Source of the DNA: Mycobacterium sp. 1100029.7
Lineage (GTDB): Bacteria; Actinomycetota; Actinomycetes; Mycobacteriales; Mycobacteriaceae
Direction of reading: 5' to 3'
DNA length: 64,000 nt
Assembly: GCF_001665235.1 (NCBI RefSeq)
Contig: NZ_LZSC01000029.1
Span: 1 to 64,000, forward strand
Part shown: positions 30,160 through 39,668 of the stretch, piece after piece
How the letters are laid out: each line of letters begins with the position of its first letter
How positions within the stretch are numbered: the stretch's first letter is position 1
The notes under the pieces: model-generated
What the model was told of the DNA's origin: nothing
The model's input: only the letters and a program-made list of their open reading frames with translations
Database searches by the model: none
Translations under genes and position numbers: made by a program

Positions 30160-30539
30160 CCGATAGCGATCAGGTTCCGCCGCCCGCCGACCCGTGGAGG
30201 AGCTTCCGCGGGGTGATGGCCGCGACGCTGATCTTGGAAGCGGTCGTCGTGCTGTTGGCAATACCCGTAGTCGGTGCCGTCGGCGGCGGCCTGAATGCGG
30301 CGTCGCTGGGCTATTTGATCGGACTCGCGGTGCTGCTGATCCTGTTGTGCGGCATCCAGGGCAGACGCGGAGCCATCTGGGTCAACCTGGGCGTTCAGGT
30401 GATCGTCCTCGCCGGGTTCGCGGTCTATGCCGGCGTGGGTTTCATCGGCGTGCTGTTCACCGGCTTGTGGCTGCTGATCGTGTACTTCCGCGCAGAGGTC
30501 CGCCGGCGCCAGCAGCACGGGCAATTGCCGCCGGGCTGA
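30156..30539 (+). CDS. DUF4233 membrane protein (Rv2446c-like)
   Basis: A 127-residue integral membrane protein with four hydrophobic segments (about residues 22-42, 48-67, 71-90 and 92-111) and a basic C-terminus. It belongs to DUF4233, found after folC across actinobacteria. Coupled to folC by ATGA. Function unknown. Confidence 0.88.
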   Translation: MTDSDQVPPPADPWRSFRGVMAATLILEAVVVLLAIPVVGAVGGGLNAASLGYLIGLAVLLILLCGIQGRRGAIWVNLGVQVIVLAGFAVYAGVGFIGVLFTGLWLLIVYFRAEVRRRQQHGQLPPG

Positions 30540-30555
30540 GTGCGGATTCTTTCTG

Positions 30556-30561
30556 TACGCT
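30556..30561 (+). promoter_or_regulatory. Probable -10 element of a leaderless ndk promoter
   Basis: TACGCT, 7 nt before the ndk GTG at 30569. It indicates that ndk can be transcribed separately from the folC operon. Confidence 0.45.
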
Positions 30562-30568
30562 GTCCGCC

Positions 30569-30979
30569 GTGACCGAACGGACCCTGGTACTGATCAAGCC
30601 CGACGGCGTCGAGCGCGGATTGATCGGCGAGATCATCGGCCGAATCGAGCGCAAGGGCCTCGCCATTGCGGCGCTCGAGCTGCGCAGCGTCAGCAAAGAG
30701 CTGGCCAGCCAGCACTACGCCGAGCACGAGGGCAAGCCGTTCTTCGAGTCGTTGCTGGACTTCATCACGACCGGACAGGTCGTTGCGGCGATCGTCGAGG
30801 GACCGCGGGCAATTGCCGCATTCCGTCAGATCGCGGGCGGTACCGACCCCGTCGAGAAGGCCACGCCCGGCACCATCCGGGGGGATTTCGGCCTGGAAAC
30901 GCAGCTGAACCTGGTGCACGGATCCGACTCGATCGACTCGGCCAAGCGCGAAATCGCGCTATGGTTTCCCGGCGCTTAG
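30569..30979 (+). CDS. ndk: Nucleoside diphosphate kinase
   Basis: 136 residues, the exact mycobacterial length. It transfers phosphate between nucleoside triphosphates and diphosphates via a phosphohistidine. [19 protein letters not shown] at the N-terminus and the catalytic His in [16 protein letters not shown] are diagnostic. GTG 30569. Rv2445c counterpart. Confidence 0.98.
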   Translation: MTERTLVLIKPDGVERGLIGEIIGRIERKGLAIAALELRSVSKELASQHYAEHEGKPFFESLLDFITTGQVVAAIVEGPRAIAAFRQIAGGTDPVEKATPGTIRGDFGLETQLNLVHGSDSIDSAKREIALWFPGA

Positions 30980-31297
30980 GCCCATCGTCTCGACCGCATC
31001 CGCAGGGGTTCCAGGTCAGGGTCGTTTGGGCCGCCAGCGTGATGTGGGATACTGACAGCGGGTGAACGTCGCCGGACCGGCGTCAGACACCCGAATGAAG
31101 ACTTAGACAAGCGCGACCATTGCCAGCTCGCGATGATGCGCCGCATGTCAGGCCGACATTCAGCACGGCGCCGAGTTGGTTCTACCGAGTCGCTCGGGGC
31201 GAGACCATCACAAGCCCGGGAGAAGTGACCCGGGCACATAGCGAAGCCCTCGCGTGGCCGCGTCGACAAGACGCGCCCGGGGGCTTGAGGAGAATAC
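30980..31297 (+). promoter_or_regulatory. rne upstream region with structured leader
   Basis: No gene is visible in these 318 bases. A perfect 7-bp hairpin lies at 31214-31235 (GCCCGGG/CCCGGGC). A second, longer one (31244-31252 paired with 31278-31286, with an inner 6-bp stem 31259-31264/31270-31275) ends immediately before the rne Shine-Dalgarno GAGGAGA. A -10-like GATACT occurs at 31048-31053. A folded leader next to the ribosome site fits autoregulation of RNase E, as is known in E. coli, but this is inference. Confidence 0.5.
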
Positions 31298-34159
31298 GTG
31301 ATTGACGGTGACCAGACTTCGGACCAATCAACTGTGCCGGCCCAGGAGGATTTGCCGGACCGCCTGAGAGTCCACTCACTGGCACGAGCGCTGGGGACCA
31401 CCAGCAAGCGAGTGCTGGACGCTCTGGCCGCACTGGACGGCCGCATCCGCAGCGCACACTCCGGGGTGGACTACGAGGACGCGGTGCGGGTGCGCGACCT
31501 GCTGTCGCCCCGCCCGCCGGAGAACTTCGTGGCCTTCAGCAACGCCGCGTCGCCTGCTTCCGGTGTTGCCGAGACCCGAGCCACGGCGGAGACCTCGGGC
31601 GATCGACCGGCCTACATGCCGCTGTTCGTGGCACCGCAGCCGCGCGCGGCCGATCAGGACAGCAGCGCCGACGACAACACCGACGCCGACGACTCCGAAG
31701 AAGACGACGACGACGATGACGAGCAGGCCGACCGGCCGGCCAACCGGCGACGCCGCCGGGGTCGCCGGGGTCGGGGTCGCGGCCGCGGCGAACAGGGCGG
31801 CCCAGACGGTCCGGACGACGACGGCGAGTCGGGGCCGCGCGGCCCGAAATCCGCTGACTCCGACGACTCGGATGACTCCGACGATGCCGACGGCCAGGAC
31901 TCGGACGATTCCGACGACGGTGACGACGGATCGCCCGACGGCGGCAACCGGCGCCGGCGCCGGCGGCGTCGGCGCAAATCGGGGGGCGCTGACGACGACG
32001 ACAGCTCGTCGCCCGACGATCCGCCGAACACCGTCGTGCACGAGCGGGCGCCGCGGGGTAAGTCGGGTTCCAACGACAGTGGCGGTGGCTCGAGCAACGC
32101 CGAGATCAAGGGCATCGACGGCTCGACGCGGCTGGAGGCCAAACGGCAGCGCCGCCGCGACGGGCGCGATGCCGGGCGGCGCCGACCGCCGGTGCTCACC
32201 GAGGCCGAATTCCTGGCGCGCCGTGAGGCCGTCGAACGGGTCATGGTGGTGCGCGACCGGATCCGCACCGAACCGCCGCACCCCGGTGCGCGCTACACGC
32301 AGATCGCCGTCCTCGAAGACGGCATGGTCGTCGAGCATTTCGTGACGTCCGCGGCGTCGGCGTCGCTGGTCGGCAACATCTACCTGGGCATCGTGCAAAA
32401 CGTGCTGCCCTCGATGGAAGCGGCCTTCGTCGACATCGGCCGCGGCCGCAACGGCGTGCTGTATGCCGGTGAAGTCAACTGGGAAGCGGCCGGGCTGGGC
32501 GGGGCCGAGCGCAAGATCGAAAAGGCGCTCAAGCCCGGCGATTACGTCGTCGTCCAGGTCAGTAAGGACCCGGTCGGCCACAAGGGCGCCCGGCTGACCA
32601 CCCAGGTGTCACTGGCCGGCCGCTACCTGGTCTACGTGCCGGGCGCGTCGTCGACCGGGATCAGCCGCAAGCTGCCCGACACCGAACGTCAGCGGCTCAA
32701 GGAGATCCTGCGCGAGGTGGTGCCGTCCGACGCCGGTGTGATCATCCGGACCGCGTCCGAGGGCGTCAAAGAGGACGACATCCGCCAGGACGTCACCCGC
32801 CTGCAGCAGCGCTGGGAACAGATCGAGACCAAGGCGACCGAGACCAAGAAGAAGGCCGCCGGCGCGGCGGTCGCGCTTTACGAAGAGCCGGACGTGTTGG
32901 TCAAGGTCATCCGTGACTTGTTCAACGAGGACTTCGCCGGGTTGATCGTCTCCGGCGACGAGGCCTGGAACACCATTAACGAGTACGTGAATTCCGTTGC
33001 GCCCGATCTAGTTTCGAAGTTGACCAAGTATGATCCCCCGGCGGGGCCCGAAGGGCAGCCCGGGCCGGACGTGTTCGCGGTGCATCGCATCGACGAGCAA
33101 CTGGCCAAGGCAATGGAGCGCAAGGTGTGGCTGCCGTCGGGTGGCACGCTGGTCATCGACCGGACCGAGGCGATGACGATCGTCGACGTCAACACCGGCA
33201 AGTTCACCGGCTCCGGCGGCAACCTCGAGCAGACGGTCACCAAGAACAACCTCGAGGCGGCCGAGGAGACCGTGCGCCAGCTGCGGCTGCGTGACATCGG
33301 CGGCATCGTGGTCATCGACTTCATCGACATGGTGCTCGAGTCCAACCGAGACTTGGTGCTGCGCCGGCTTACCGAAGCGCTGGCACGCGACCGCACCCGG
33401 CACCAGGTGTCCGAGGTGACCTCGCTGGGCCTGGTGCAGTTGACCCGTAAACGGCTGGGAACCGGTCTGATCGAGGCGTTTTCGACTACCTGCCAGACCT
33501 GCGGCGGCCGCGGCATTCTGCTGCACGGCGATCCGGTCGACTCGGCGCCGGCGGCTGGGCGCAAATCCGAATCCAGCAGTCGCCGGGGCAAGCGGTCGAA
33601 GAAGAACCGCTCCGAAGAGCCCGCCGATCAGCCCGCCGTGGCCAAAGTTCCGGTGCACGCGCCGGGTGAGCACCCGATGTTCAAGGCGATGGCTACCCGC
33701 GAGAACGGCGAAGGCGACGCCGTGGAGACCGGCGACGACGTCATCACCGAGGTCGACGAACAGACCGACGAACAGACCCGCGAACAGATCAAGGCGAGAG
33801 CTCCCCTGGACGTCGACGACGCCGACGACGCCGACCAGGATGACTTCGAAGACTCCGACGACGACACCGATCAGGACTCGGACGAGGTCGAGGAAGACGC
33901 GGTCGACGACGACCTCGACGACGAAGACCTCGATGACGACGACGAAGATCTCGACGACGACGAGGACCTCGACGACGACGACGAGGATGATGACGACGAC
34001 GACGAGGATGATGACGACGACGACGAGGATGACGACGACGAGGACCTCGACGACGACGAGAACGGGTCGTCGAACGGATCCGGTGGCGCGGGGCTGGGAC
34101 GTCATCGCCGGCGACGTGCGGCCGGCCGGCCCGCCGGCCCGCCCATCCACGCCGACTAA
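31298..34159 (+). CDS. rne: Ribonuclease E/G
   Basis: A 953-residue endoribonuclease initiating mRNA decay and rRNA processing, the same length as Rv2444c. Layout: an N-terminal region with a helix-rich start (LARALGTTSKRVLDALAAL), a disordered Asp- and Arg-rich segment (~residues 120-280), an S1 RNA-binding domain (~350-450), the catalytic DNase I-like core with metal Asp in IVDVNTGKF and VIDFIDMVLESNRD, the Zn-link CQTCGGRG, and a very acidic Asp/Glu tail (~840-925). GTG 31298 with GAGGAGA upstream. dctA, next to rne in M. tuberculosis, is missing here. Confidence 0.97.
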   Translation: MIDGDQTSDQSTVPAQEDLPDRLRVHSLARALGTTSKRVLDALAALDGRIRSAHSGVDYEDAVRVRDLLSPRPPENFVAFSNAASPASGVAETRATAETSGDRPAYMPLFVAPQPRAADQDSSADDNTDADDSEEDDDDDDEQADRPANRRRRRGRRGRGRGRGEQGGPDGPDDDGESGPRGPKSADSDDSDDSDDADGQDSDDSDDGDDGSPDGGNRRRRRRRRRKSGGADDDDSSSPDDPPNTVVHERAPRGKSGSNDSGGGSSNAEIKGIDGSTRLEAKRQRRRDGRDAGRRRPPVLTEAEFLARREAVERVMVVRDRIRTEPPHPGARYTQIAVLEDGMVVEHFVTSAASASLVGNIYLGIVQNVLPSMEAAFVDIGRGRNGVLYAGEVNWEAAGLGGAERKIEKALKPGDYVVVQVSKDPVGHKGARLTTQVSLAGRYLVYVPGASSTGISRKLPDTERQRLKEILREVVPSDAGVIIRTASEGVKEDDIRQDVTRLQQRWEQIETKATETKKKAAGAAVALYEEPDVLVKVIRDLFNEDFAGLIVSGDEAWNTINEYVNSVAPDLVSKLTKYDPPAGPEGQPGPDVFAVHRIDEQLAKAMERKVWLPSGGTLVIDRTEAMTIVDVNTGKFTGSGGNLEQTVTKNNLEAAEETVRQLRLRDIGGIVVIDFIDMVLESNRDLVLRRLTEALARDRTRHQVSEVTSLGLVQLTRKRLGTGLIEAFSTTCQTCGGRGILLHGDPVDSAPAAGRKSESSSRRGKRSKKNRSEEPADQPAVAKVPVHAPGEHPMFKAMATRENGEGDAVETGDDVITEVDEQTDEQTREQIKARAPLDVDDADDADQDDFEDSDDDTDQDSDEVEEDAVDDDLDDEDLDDDDEDLDDDEDLDDDDEDDDDDDEDDDDDDEDDDDEDLDDDENGSSNGSGGAGLGRHRRRRAAGRPAGPPIHAD
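33820..34062 (+). repeat. Low-complexity GAC/GAT repeat encoding the RNase E acidic tail
   Basis: Near-tandem triplets of GAC, GAT, GAG and CTC code for an Asp/Glu run with regular Leu-Asp insertions. Two nearly identical units around 33985-34028 indicate replication-slippage expansion. It is coding sequence and in frame. Confidence 0.8.
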
Positions 34160-34270
34160 GCGGCGGTCCGTAAGACTGCAGCTGACGACGCGTTTCGGGA
34201 GCATAGGCGTCCTGGAAGGCATCCTGGAATGCAGTTTCGGCGGAACTTCGCGGAACAACGAATAGCTGGT

Positions 34271-34300
34271 TTGACCCTGAAGCCGCTGGTCACGTACCCT
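34271..34300 (+). promoter_or_regulatory. Promoter of rplU-rpmA(-obgE)
   Basis: TTGACC (34271-34276), an 18-nt spacer and TACCCT (34295-34300), a good SigA-type pair 130 nt before rplU. A 6-bp hairpin at 34342-34359 (GCGGGA/TCCCGC) lies in the leader. Confidence 0.6.
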
Positions 34301-34429
34301 TGATCAGTTGTCGCCAGGCTGAGGCTTCTCACCGGTGACAGGCGGGAAAACGATCCCGCACCCAAGACCCACCACGCGCATCGCAGGTAGCACGCGCGCG
34401 GAAGACGTGAGGAACAGGCAGGAGCAACG

Positions 34430-34741
34430 ATGGCGACCTACGCAATCGTCAAGACCGGTGGCAAGCAGTACAAGGTTGCCGTCGGCGACGTGGTCAAGGT
34501 CGAGAAGCTTGACTCCGAGCCGGGCGCGAGTGTGTCGCTGCCGGTCGCGCTGGTCGTCGACGGTGCCACCGTCACCGCCGATGCGCAGGCACTGGCCAAG
34601 GTCGCGGTGACCGGCGAGGTGCTCGAGCACACCAAGGGCCCGAAGATCCGTATCCACAAGTTCAAGAACAAGACCGGCTACCACAAGCGTCAGGGCCACC
34701 GTCAGCAGCTGACGGTCCTGAAGGTCACCGGAATCGCGTGA
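34430..34741 (+). CDS. rplU: 50S ribosomal protein L21
   Basis: 103 residues with the L21 signature: [16 protein letters not shown] at the N-terminus and [21 protein letters not shown] near the C-terminus. ATG 34430 with CAGGAG upstream. First gene of the rplU-rpmA-obgE cluster. Rv2442c counterpart. Confidence 0.98.
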   Translation: MATYAIVKTGGKQYKVAVGDVVKVEKLDSEPGASVSLPVALVVDGATVTADAQALAKVAVTGEVLEHTKGPKIRIHKFKNKTGYHKRQGHRQQLTVLKVTGIA

Positions 34742-34797
34742 CGCGCCGCCAGGCGAAGAACAGACAGAACTGACAGTACTGAGCGGAGACCAACAAG

Positions 34798-35064
34798 ATG
34801 GCACACAAGAAGGGCGCTTCCAGCTCGCGCAACGGTCGCGACTCCGCCGCACAGCGGCTGGGTGTCAAGCGGTTCGGCGGCCAGGTCGTCAAGGCCGGCG
34901 AGATCATCGTTCGCCAGCGTGGCACCAAGTTCCACCCCGGCACCAATGTGGGCCGCGGCGGTGACGACACACTGTTCGCCACGGCGGCCGGTGCCGTCGA
35001 GTTCGGTGTCAAGCGCGGACGCAAGACCGTCAACATCGTCGCGGCCGGGCAGACCACCGACTGA
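34798..35064 (+). CDS. rpmA: 50S ribosomal protein L27
   Basis: 88 residues. The N-terminal [27 protein letters not shown] is diagnostic of L27, whose N-terminal tail reaches the peptidyl transferase centre. No cleavable N-terminal extension of the Firmicutes type is present. 56 nt after rplU. Rv2441c counterpart. Confidence 0.98.
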   Translation: MAHKKGASSSRNGRDSAAQRLGVKRFGGQVVKAGEIIVRQRGTKFHPGTNVGRGGDDTLFATAAGAVEFGVKRGRKTVNIVAAGQTTD

Positions 35065-35106
35065 GGTCGCTGCGCCCGTGCATGCGGGTAGCTGAGAGGA
35101 CCCCCG

Positions 35107-36549
35107 ATGCCTCGGTTCGTCGATCGAGTCGTCATTCACGCCCGGGCGGGCTCCGGCGGTAACGGCTGCGCGTCGGTTCACCGCGAGAAGTTCAAGCCGC
35201 TTGGCGGCCCCGACGGCGGCAATGGCGGTCGTGGCGGCAGCATTGTTTTTGTCGTCGACCCAGCGGTGCATACGTTGCTGGACTTCCATTTCCGCCCGCA
35301 TGTCACCGCGCCGGCGGGCAAGCAGGGGATGGGGAGTAACCGCGACGGCGCCGCCGGTGCGGATCTGGAAGTCAAAGTTCCCGACGGCACGGTCGTCCTG
35401 GACGAAAACGGCCGCCTCCTCGCCGATTTGGTGGGTTCGGGCACCCGTTTCGAGGCCGCCGCCGGCGGTCGCGGCGGACTGGGCAACGCCGCGCTCGCCT
35501 CGCGTGCCCGCAAGGCGCCCGGCTTCGCGCTGCTGGGTGAGCCGGGCCAGGCCCGCGATCTGACCCTCGAACTGAAGACCGTCGCCGACGCCGGGCTGGT
35601 CGGGTTTCCGTCGGCCGGGAAATCGTCACTCGTGTCGGTGATTTCGGCGGCCAAACCCAAGGTGGCCGACTATCCGTTCACCACCCTGGTTCCCAACCTC
35701 GGTGTCGTCTCGGCCGGCGAGCATTCGTTTACCGTCGCCGACGTCCCGGGCCTGATTCCGGGTGCGTCCGAGGGGCGCGGCCTGGGTCTGGACTTCCTGC
35801 GGCACATCGAGCGGTGCGCGGTGCTGGTGCATGTCGTCGACTGCGCCACCGCCGAACCCGGCCGCGACCCGATCTCCGACATCGACGCGCTGGAAGCCGA
35901 ACTCGCGGCCTACACACCGACCCTGCAAGGAGATGCGGCGCTGGTCGATCTGGCCGAGCGGCCCCGCGCGGTGGTGCTGAACAAGATTGACGTGCCCGAG
36001 GCGCGTGAGCTCGCCGAATTCGTCCACGACGAGATCGCCGAGCGCGGCTGGCCGGTCTTCCTGGTGTCCACGGCGACCCGGGAAGGCTTGCAGCCGTTGA
36101 TCTTCGGGCTGTGGAAGATGATCTCGGAATACCACGCCGCACGCCCGGCGCCGGTGGCCCGACGCCCGGTGATCCGCCCGGTTCCGGTCGACGACAGTGG
36201 GTTCACCGTCGAGGCTGACGGCGAGGGCGGTTTCGTGGTCACCGGAACACGACCCGAACGCTGGATCGGCCAAACCAATTTCGACAACGACGAAGCGGTG
36301 GGCTATCTGGCCGACCGCTTGGCCCGGCTCGGGGTCGAGGAGGAACTGCTGCGGCTGGGCGCACAACCTGGCTGCGCGGTGACCATCGGCACCATGACCT
36401 TCGACTGGGAGCCGCAGACACCCGCGGGCGGCGACGTCTTGATGACCGGACGCGGTACCGACGTGCGACTGGAACGCAACGAACGCGTCGGCGCCGACGA
36501 GCGCAAGGCCGCCCGGCGTCGGCGCCGCGAACGCGGTGACGAGTCGTGA
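35107..36549 (+). CDS. obgE: GTPase Obg/CgtA
   Basis: A 480-residue ribosome-associated GTPase involved in 50S maturation and stress responses. The N-terminal Gly-rich Obg fold ([26 protein letters not shown]) precedes the G domain: G1 [13 protein letters not shown]3 [13 protein letters not shown]4 NKIDVPEA. The C-terminal OCT domain (~residues 350-430) and a basic, charged tail follow. The stop overlaps the proB GTG start. Rv2440c counterpart. Confidence 0.97.
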   Translation: MPRFVDRVVIHARAGSGGNGCASVHREKFKPLGGPDGGNGGRGGSIVFVVDPAVHTLLDFHFRPHVTAPAGKQGMGSNRDGAAGADLEVKVPDGTVVLDENGRLLADLVGSGTRFEAAAGGRGGLGNAALASRARKAPGFALLGEPGQARDLTLELKTVADAGLVGFPSAGKSSLVSVISAAKPKVADYPFTTLVPNLGVVSAGEHSFTVADVPGLIPGASEGRGLGLDFLRHIERCAVLVHVVDCATAEPGRDPISDIDALEAELAAYTPTLQGDAALVDLAERPRAVVLNKIDVPEARELAEFVHDEIAERGWPVFLVSTATREGLQPLIFGLWKMISEYHAARPAPVARRPVIRPVPVDDSGFTVEADGEGGFVVTGTRPERWIGQTNFDNDEAVGYLADRLARLGVEEELLRLGAQPGCAVTIGTMTFDWEPQTPAGGDVLMTGRGTDVRLERNERVGADERKAARRRRRERGDES

Positions 36550-37649
36550 GCGCTCATCGCGACGCCATCCGCACCGCCCGCAGTCTGGTCGTCAAGATCG
36601 GGACCAATGCGCTGACCACCCCCGCCGGAGAGTTCGACGCCAGTCGGCTGGCCGGGCTGGCCGATGCCATCGAGGCGCGCATGAAGGCGGGTACCGACGT
36701 CGTCATCGTCTCCTCGGGTGCCATCGCCGCGGGTATCGAGCCGCTCGGATTAACCCGTCGCCCAAAGGATTTGGCAACCAAGCAGGCCGCGGCCAGCGTG
36801 GGCCAGGTCGCGTTGGTGAACGCCTGGAGCGCGGCGTTCTCCCGGTATGGGCGCACCGTGGGGCAGGTGCTGTTGACTGCGCACGACATCTCGATGCGCG
36901 CCCAGCACACCAACGCCCAGCGCACCCTGGACCGGTTGCGGGCGCTGCATGCCGTGGCGATCGTCAACGAGAACGACACGGTGGCCACCAACGAAATCCG
37001 GTTCGGCGACAATGACCGCCTGTCGGCGCTGGTGGCGCACCTGGTCGGCGCCGAGGCGCTGGTGCTGCTCTCCGATATCGACGGGCTCTACGACACCGAC
37101 CCGCGAAAGACCAAGGGCGCCCGGTTCATTCCCGAGGTAGCTGCCTCGTCGGATCTCGACGGCGTGGTGGCCGGACCGGGTAGCGCGCTGGGCACCGGGG
37201 GAATGGCATCGAAGATGTCCTCGGCGCTGTTGGCCGCCGACGCCGGAGTCCCGGTGCTGCTGGCCGCGGCGTCGGATGCCGCGACGGCCCTCACCGACGC
37301 CTCGTCGGGGACGGTGTTCGCCGCCCGCCCCGCGCGGATGTCGGCCCGCCGGTTCTGGGTGCGTTATGCCGCGGAGTCCACGGGATCACTGACCCTCGAT
37401 GCGGGAGCAGTTAACGCCGTTGTGCGGCAACGCCGTTCGCTACTGGCTGCGGGCATCACCGCGGTGTCGGGCCGGTTCTACGCCGGCGACGTCGTGGAAT
37501 TGCGCGGACCCGACGCCGGCATGGTGGCCCGCGGTGTGGTCGCCTACGACGCTGCCGAGCTGGAGACCATGATGGGCCGGTCGACCTCGCAGCTGGCCGG
37601 CGAGCTGCGCCGGCCAGCGGTGCATGCCGATGACCTGGTTGCTGTCTAG
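36546..37649 (+). CDS. proB: Glutamate 5-kinase
   Basis: A 367-residue enzyme phosphorylating glutamate for proline synthesis. The amino-acid kinase domain ([44 protein letters not shown]) is followed by a C-terminal PUA domain from about residue 275. GTG 36546 overlaps obgE by 4 nt. The TAG stop shares CTAG with the convergent TetR gene. The next proline-pathway gene, proA, lies 26 kb downstream. Rv2439c counterpart. Confidence 0.97.
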   Translation: MSAHRDAIRTARSLVVKIGTNALTTPAGEFDASRLAGLADAIEARMKAGTDVVIVSSGAIAAGIEPLGLTRRPKDLATKQAAASVGQVALVNAWSAAFSRYGRTVGQVLLTAHDISMRAQHTNAQRTLDRLRALHAVAIVNENDTVATNEIRFGDNDRLSALVAHLVGAEALVLLSDIDGLYDTDPRKTKGARFIPEVAASSDLDGVVAGPGSALGTGGMASKMSSALLAADAGVPVLLAAASDAATALTDASSGTVFAARPARMSARRFWVRYAAESTGSLTLDAGAVNAVVRQRRSLLAAGITAVSGRFYAGDVVELRGPDAGMVARGVVAYDAAELETMMGRSTSQLAGELRRPAVHADDLVAV

Positions 37650-38296
37650 GCGCGCGATACGGTCTCGAGATACAAAGTGGCCCATATAATTTCAGCCATT
37701 GTCGCGGCCAGTTCGGCGTCATAGGGTTCGGGCGCGGTCGGCAGATTCTGCTGGCAGGCGCGCTCGACCATCCAGGTCAGGGTGCTGGCCGTCGTGGCCG
37801 CGGGCAACCCGGGCCGGATCGACCCGTCGGCCTGACCCTCTTCGATGACCCGCGTCATCCGTGCGGTGATCGCGGTCAACAGGTTGCCGTACGTCGCGCC
37901 GACCACCGGGTCGTAGGCGGCCATCTCGTTCAGCGCGACCAGCACCGGCTGGTGGCGACGGTAGCTGGCCACCAGGGCCGTCATCGCCGCGCGGACGTCG
38001 GCGGGATCGCGTCGTGCCGCCACCCGCCACCAGCGATCCGCGCTCTCGGCGAGATCGGCGAACACCTGCCCGGCGAGCCGCCGCAGCAGGTGGCCCTTGT
38101 CCTCGAAATAGATGTAGAAGCTGGCGCGCGAGATGCCGGCCTCCGTCGACAGCCGATCCACGCTGAGTTCGGTGAAGCTGGCTCCGCCGCGCATCAGCCG
38201 CTCGGTGGCGTCGAGCAGCCGGCGCTCCATCTCCTCGCGCCGCTGCTGGCGCGAGTTCTCGCGCTTGGGCTGCGGCTTACGGGTGATCGACGGCAT
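37646..38296 (-). CDS. TetR-family regulator next to cytochrome P450
   Basis: A 216-residue TetR repressor. The N-terminal helix-turn-helix is complete ([42 protein letters not shown]). ATG 38296 is preferred over ATG 38317 because TATGCT on the minus strand ends exactly 6 nt upstream (38303-38308), indicating a leaderless transcript. It is divergent from a P450 gene, with a 17-bp palindrome between them, so the P450 is the likely target. Absent from M. tuberculosis at this locus. Confidence 0.88.
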   Translation of the reverse strand: MPSITRKPQPKRENSRQQRREEMERRLLDATERLMRGGASFTELSVDRLSTEAGISRASFYIYFEDKGHLLRRLAGQVFADLAESADRWWRVAARRDPADVRAAMTALVASYRRHQPVLVALNEMAAYDPVVGATYGNLLTAITARMTRVIEEGQADGSIRPGLPAATTASTLTWMVERACQQNLPTAPEPYDAELAATMAEIIWATLYLETVSRA

Positions 38297-38302
38297 TTGC
38301 CG

Positions 38303-38308
38303 AGCATA
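38303..38308 (-). promoter_or_regulatory. Probable -10 element of the leaderless tetR transcript
   Basis: TATGCT on the minus strand, 6 nt before ATG 38296. Confidence 0.4.
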
Positions 38309-38325
38309 ACCGACCATTGAACATA

Positions 38326-38355
38326 TTGACTAGACATAGTGTCTAGGCATATTGT
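38326..38355 (+). promoter_or_regulatory. P450 promoter with embedded TetR operator
   Basis: TTGACT (38326-38331) and TATTGT (38350-38355) are 18 nt apart. The spacer is almost entirely the palindrome CTAGACA-TAG-TGTCTAG (38330-38346). A repressor bound there would block RNA polymerase directly. Confidence 0.6.
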
Positions 38356-38399
38356 TTCGACGGAGTTCATGACCGGCGTCACATGACGGAGGACCAACG

Positions 38400-39668
38400 A
38401 TGGCAGTGCTGACCGGGCGGTCTGACCGTTCCCGCACCTACGACGCGATCGATCTGTCCTCGCGTGAGTTCTGGTCGACGACGGCCGCCGATCGGGAGCG
38501 CTCGTTTGCGGTGCTGCGAGCCGAGCGGCCCGTGAGCTGGCATCCGCCCGTCGAGGATTCGCTGATGCCCGATCCCGACGATCCCGGCTATTGGGCGGTC
38601 ACCCGGCGCGCCGACATCGTCACCGTCAGCCGCGACAGTGAGGCGTTTCTGTCGGGTAGGGGCGTGATGTTCGAAAGCATTCCGGTCGAGTTGCTCGAGG
38701 CGTCGCAATCCTTTTTGGCGATGGACCCGCCGCGGCACACCAAGTTGCGCAAGCTCGCGCACGCGGCTTTCACGCCGCGGCAGGTGCGCCGCATCGAGGA
38801 GTCGATCCAGGCGAACGCCAAGGCCATCGTCGAGGAGCTTCGGGCCGCCGGCAGCGGCGCGGATTTCGTCGACCTGTGCGCCAAGGAGCTGCCGATCCGC
38901 ACGTTGTCGGACATGGTGGGGATTCCGGATTCCGAGCGAGAGCGGATGGCACATGCCACCGACGCGCTGGTCTCCTGGGCTGATCCTGCCTTCCTGAACG
39001 GGCGCCCGGCGCTGGAAGTCATCTTCGAACAACAGATGTACCTGCACCAGGTGGTCGGCGCGCTCGCCGCCGAGCGTCGCGAGAACCCGGGCGAGGACCT
39101 GATCAGCAGCCTGGTGCACGCCGAGGTGGACGGCGACCGGCTGACCGACGCGGAGGTGGCCGCCTTCTTCGTGCTGCTCTCGGTGGCCGGCAACGACACT
39201 ACCCGGCAAACCATGAGCCACACCATGAAGGCGCTGACCGACTTTCCGGACCAAAGGGCTTGGCTGGTGGCCGATTTCGAGAACCGGATCGGTGTTGCGG
39301 TCGAGGAATTCGTCCGCTGGGCGACGCCGGTCATGACGTTTCGCCGCACGGCGGCAACCGATTTCGAGCTCGGCGGCCAGACCATCGCCGCGGGGGACAA
39401 GGTGGTGATGTTCTACCCGTCGGGAAACTGGGACACCGACGCGTTCGAGCATCCGGAGCGGTTCGACCTGAGCCGCAGCCCCAATCCGCATGTGGGATTT
39501 GGAGGCGGCGGTTTGCACTTCTGCCTCGGTGCGCATGTGGCCCGGGCGCAGCTACGCGCAATCTTCGGTGAACTGCTGCGTCAGCTTCCCGACATTCAGG
39601 CGAGCGATGCGACGTACGTGGCCGGCAACTTCGTGCACGCGGTACGCAGTCTGCCGTGCGAGTTCTAA
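38400..39668 (+). CDS. Cytochrome P450
   Basis: A 422-residue soluble bacterial P450 monooxygenase. The I-helix oxygen-binding motif (VAGNDTTRQ), the K-helix ExxR region (VEEFVRWATP) and the haem-binding loop FGGGGLHFCLGAHVARAQL with the Cys ligand are intact. The GNDTTR and FGGGGxHxC pattern resembles steroid- and lipid-hydroxylating actinobacterial P450s such as CYP125/142 relatives, but the family cannot be assigned by eye. ATG 38400 has GGAGGACCA upstream. Ends in a CTAA shared with the sirtuin gene. No ferredoxin is adjacent. Confidence 0.92.
   Translation: MAVLTGRSDRSRTYDAIDLSSREFWSTTAADRERSFAVLRAERPVSWHPPVEDSLMPDPDDPGYWAVTRRADIVTVSRDSEAFLSGRGVMFESIPVELLEASQSFLAMDPPRHTKLRKLAHAAFTPRQVRRIEESIQANAKAIVEELRAAGSGADFVDLCAKELPIRTLSDMVGIPDSERERMAHATDALVSWADPAFLNGRPALEVIFEQQMYLHQVVGALAAERRENPGEDLISSLVHAEVDGDRLTDAEVAAFFVLLSVAGNDTTRQTMSHTMKALTDFPDQRAWLVADFENRIGVAVEEFVRWATPVMTFRRTAATDFELGGQTIAAGDKVVMFYPSGNWDTDAFEHPERFDLSRSPNPHVGFGGGGLHFCLGAHVARAQLRAIFGELLRQLPDIQASDATYVAGNFVHAVRSLPCEF

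Noticed and set aside
33820..34062. CRISPR or noncoding tandem repeat
   Set aside because: The triplet repeat is in frame inside rne and encodes the acidic tail; there are no spacers.
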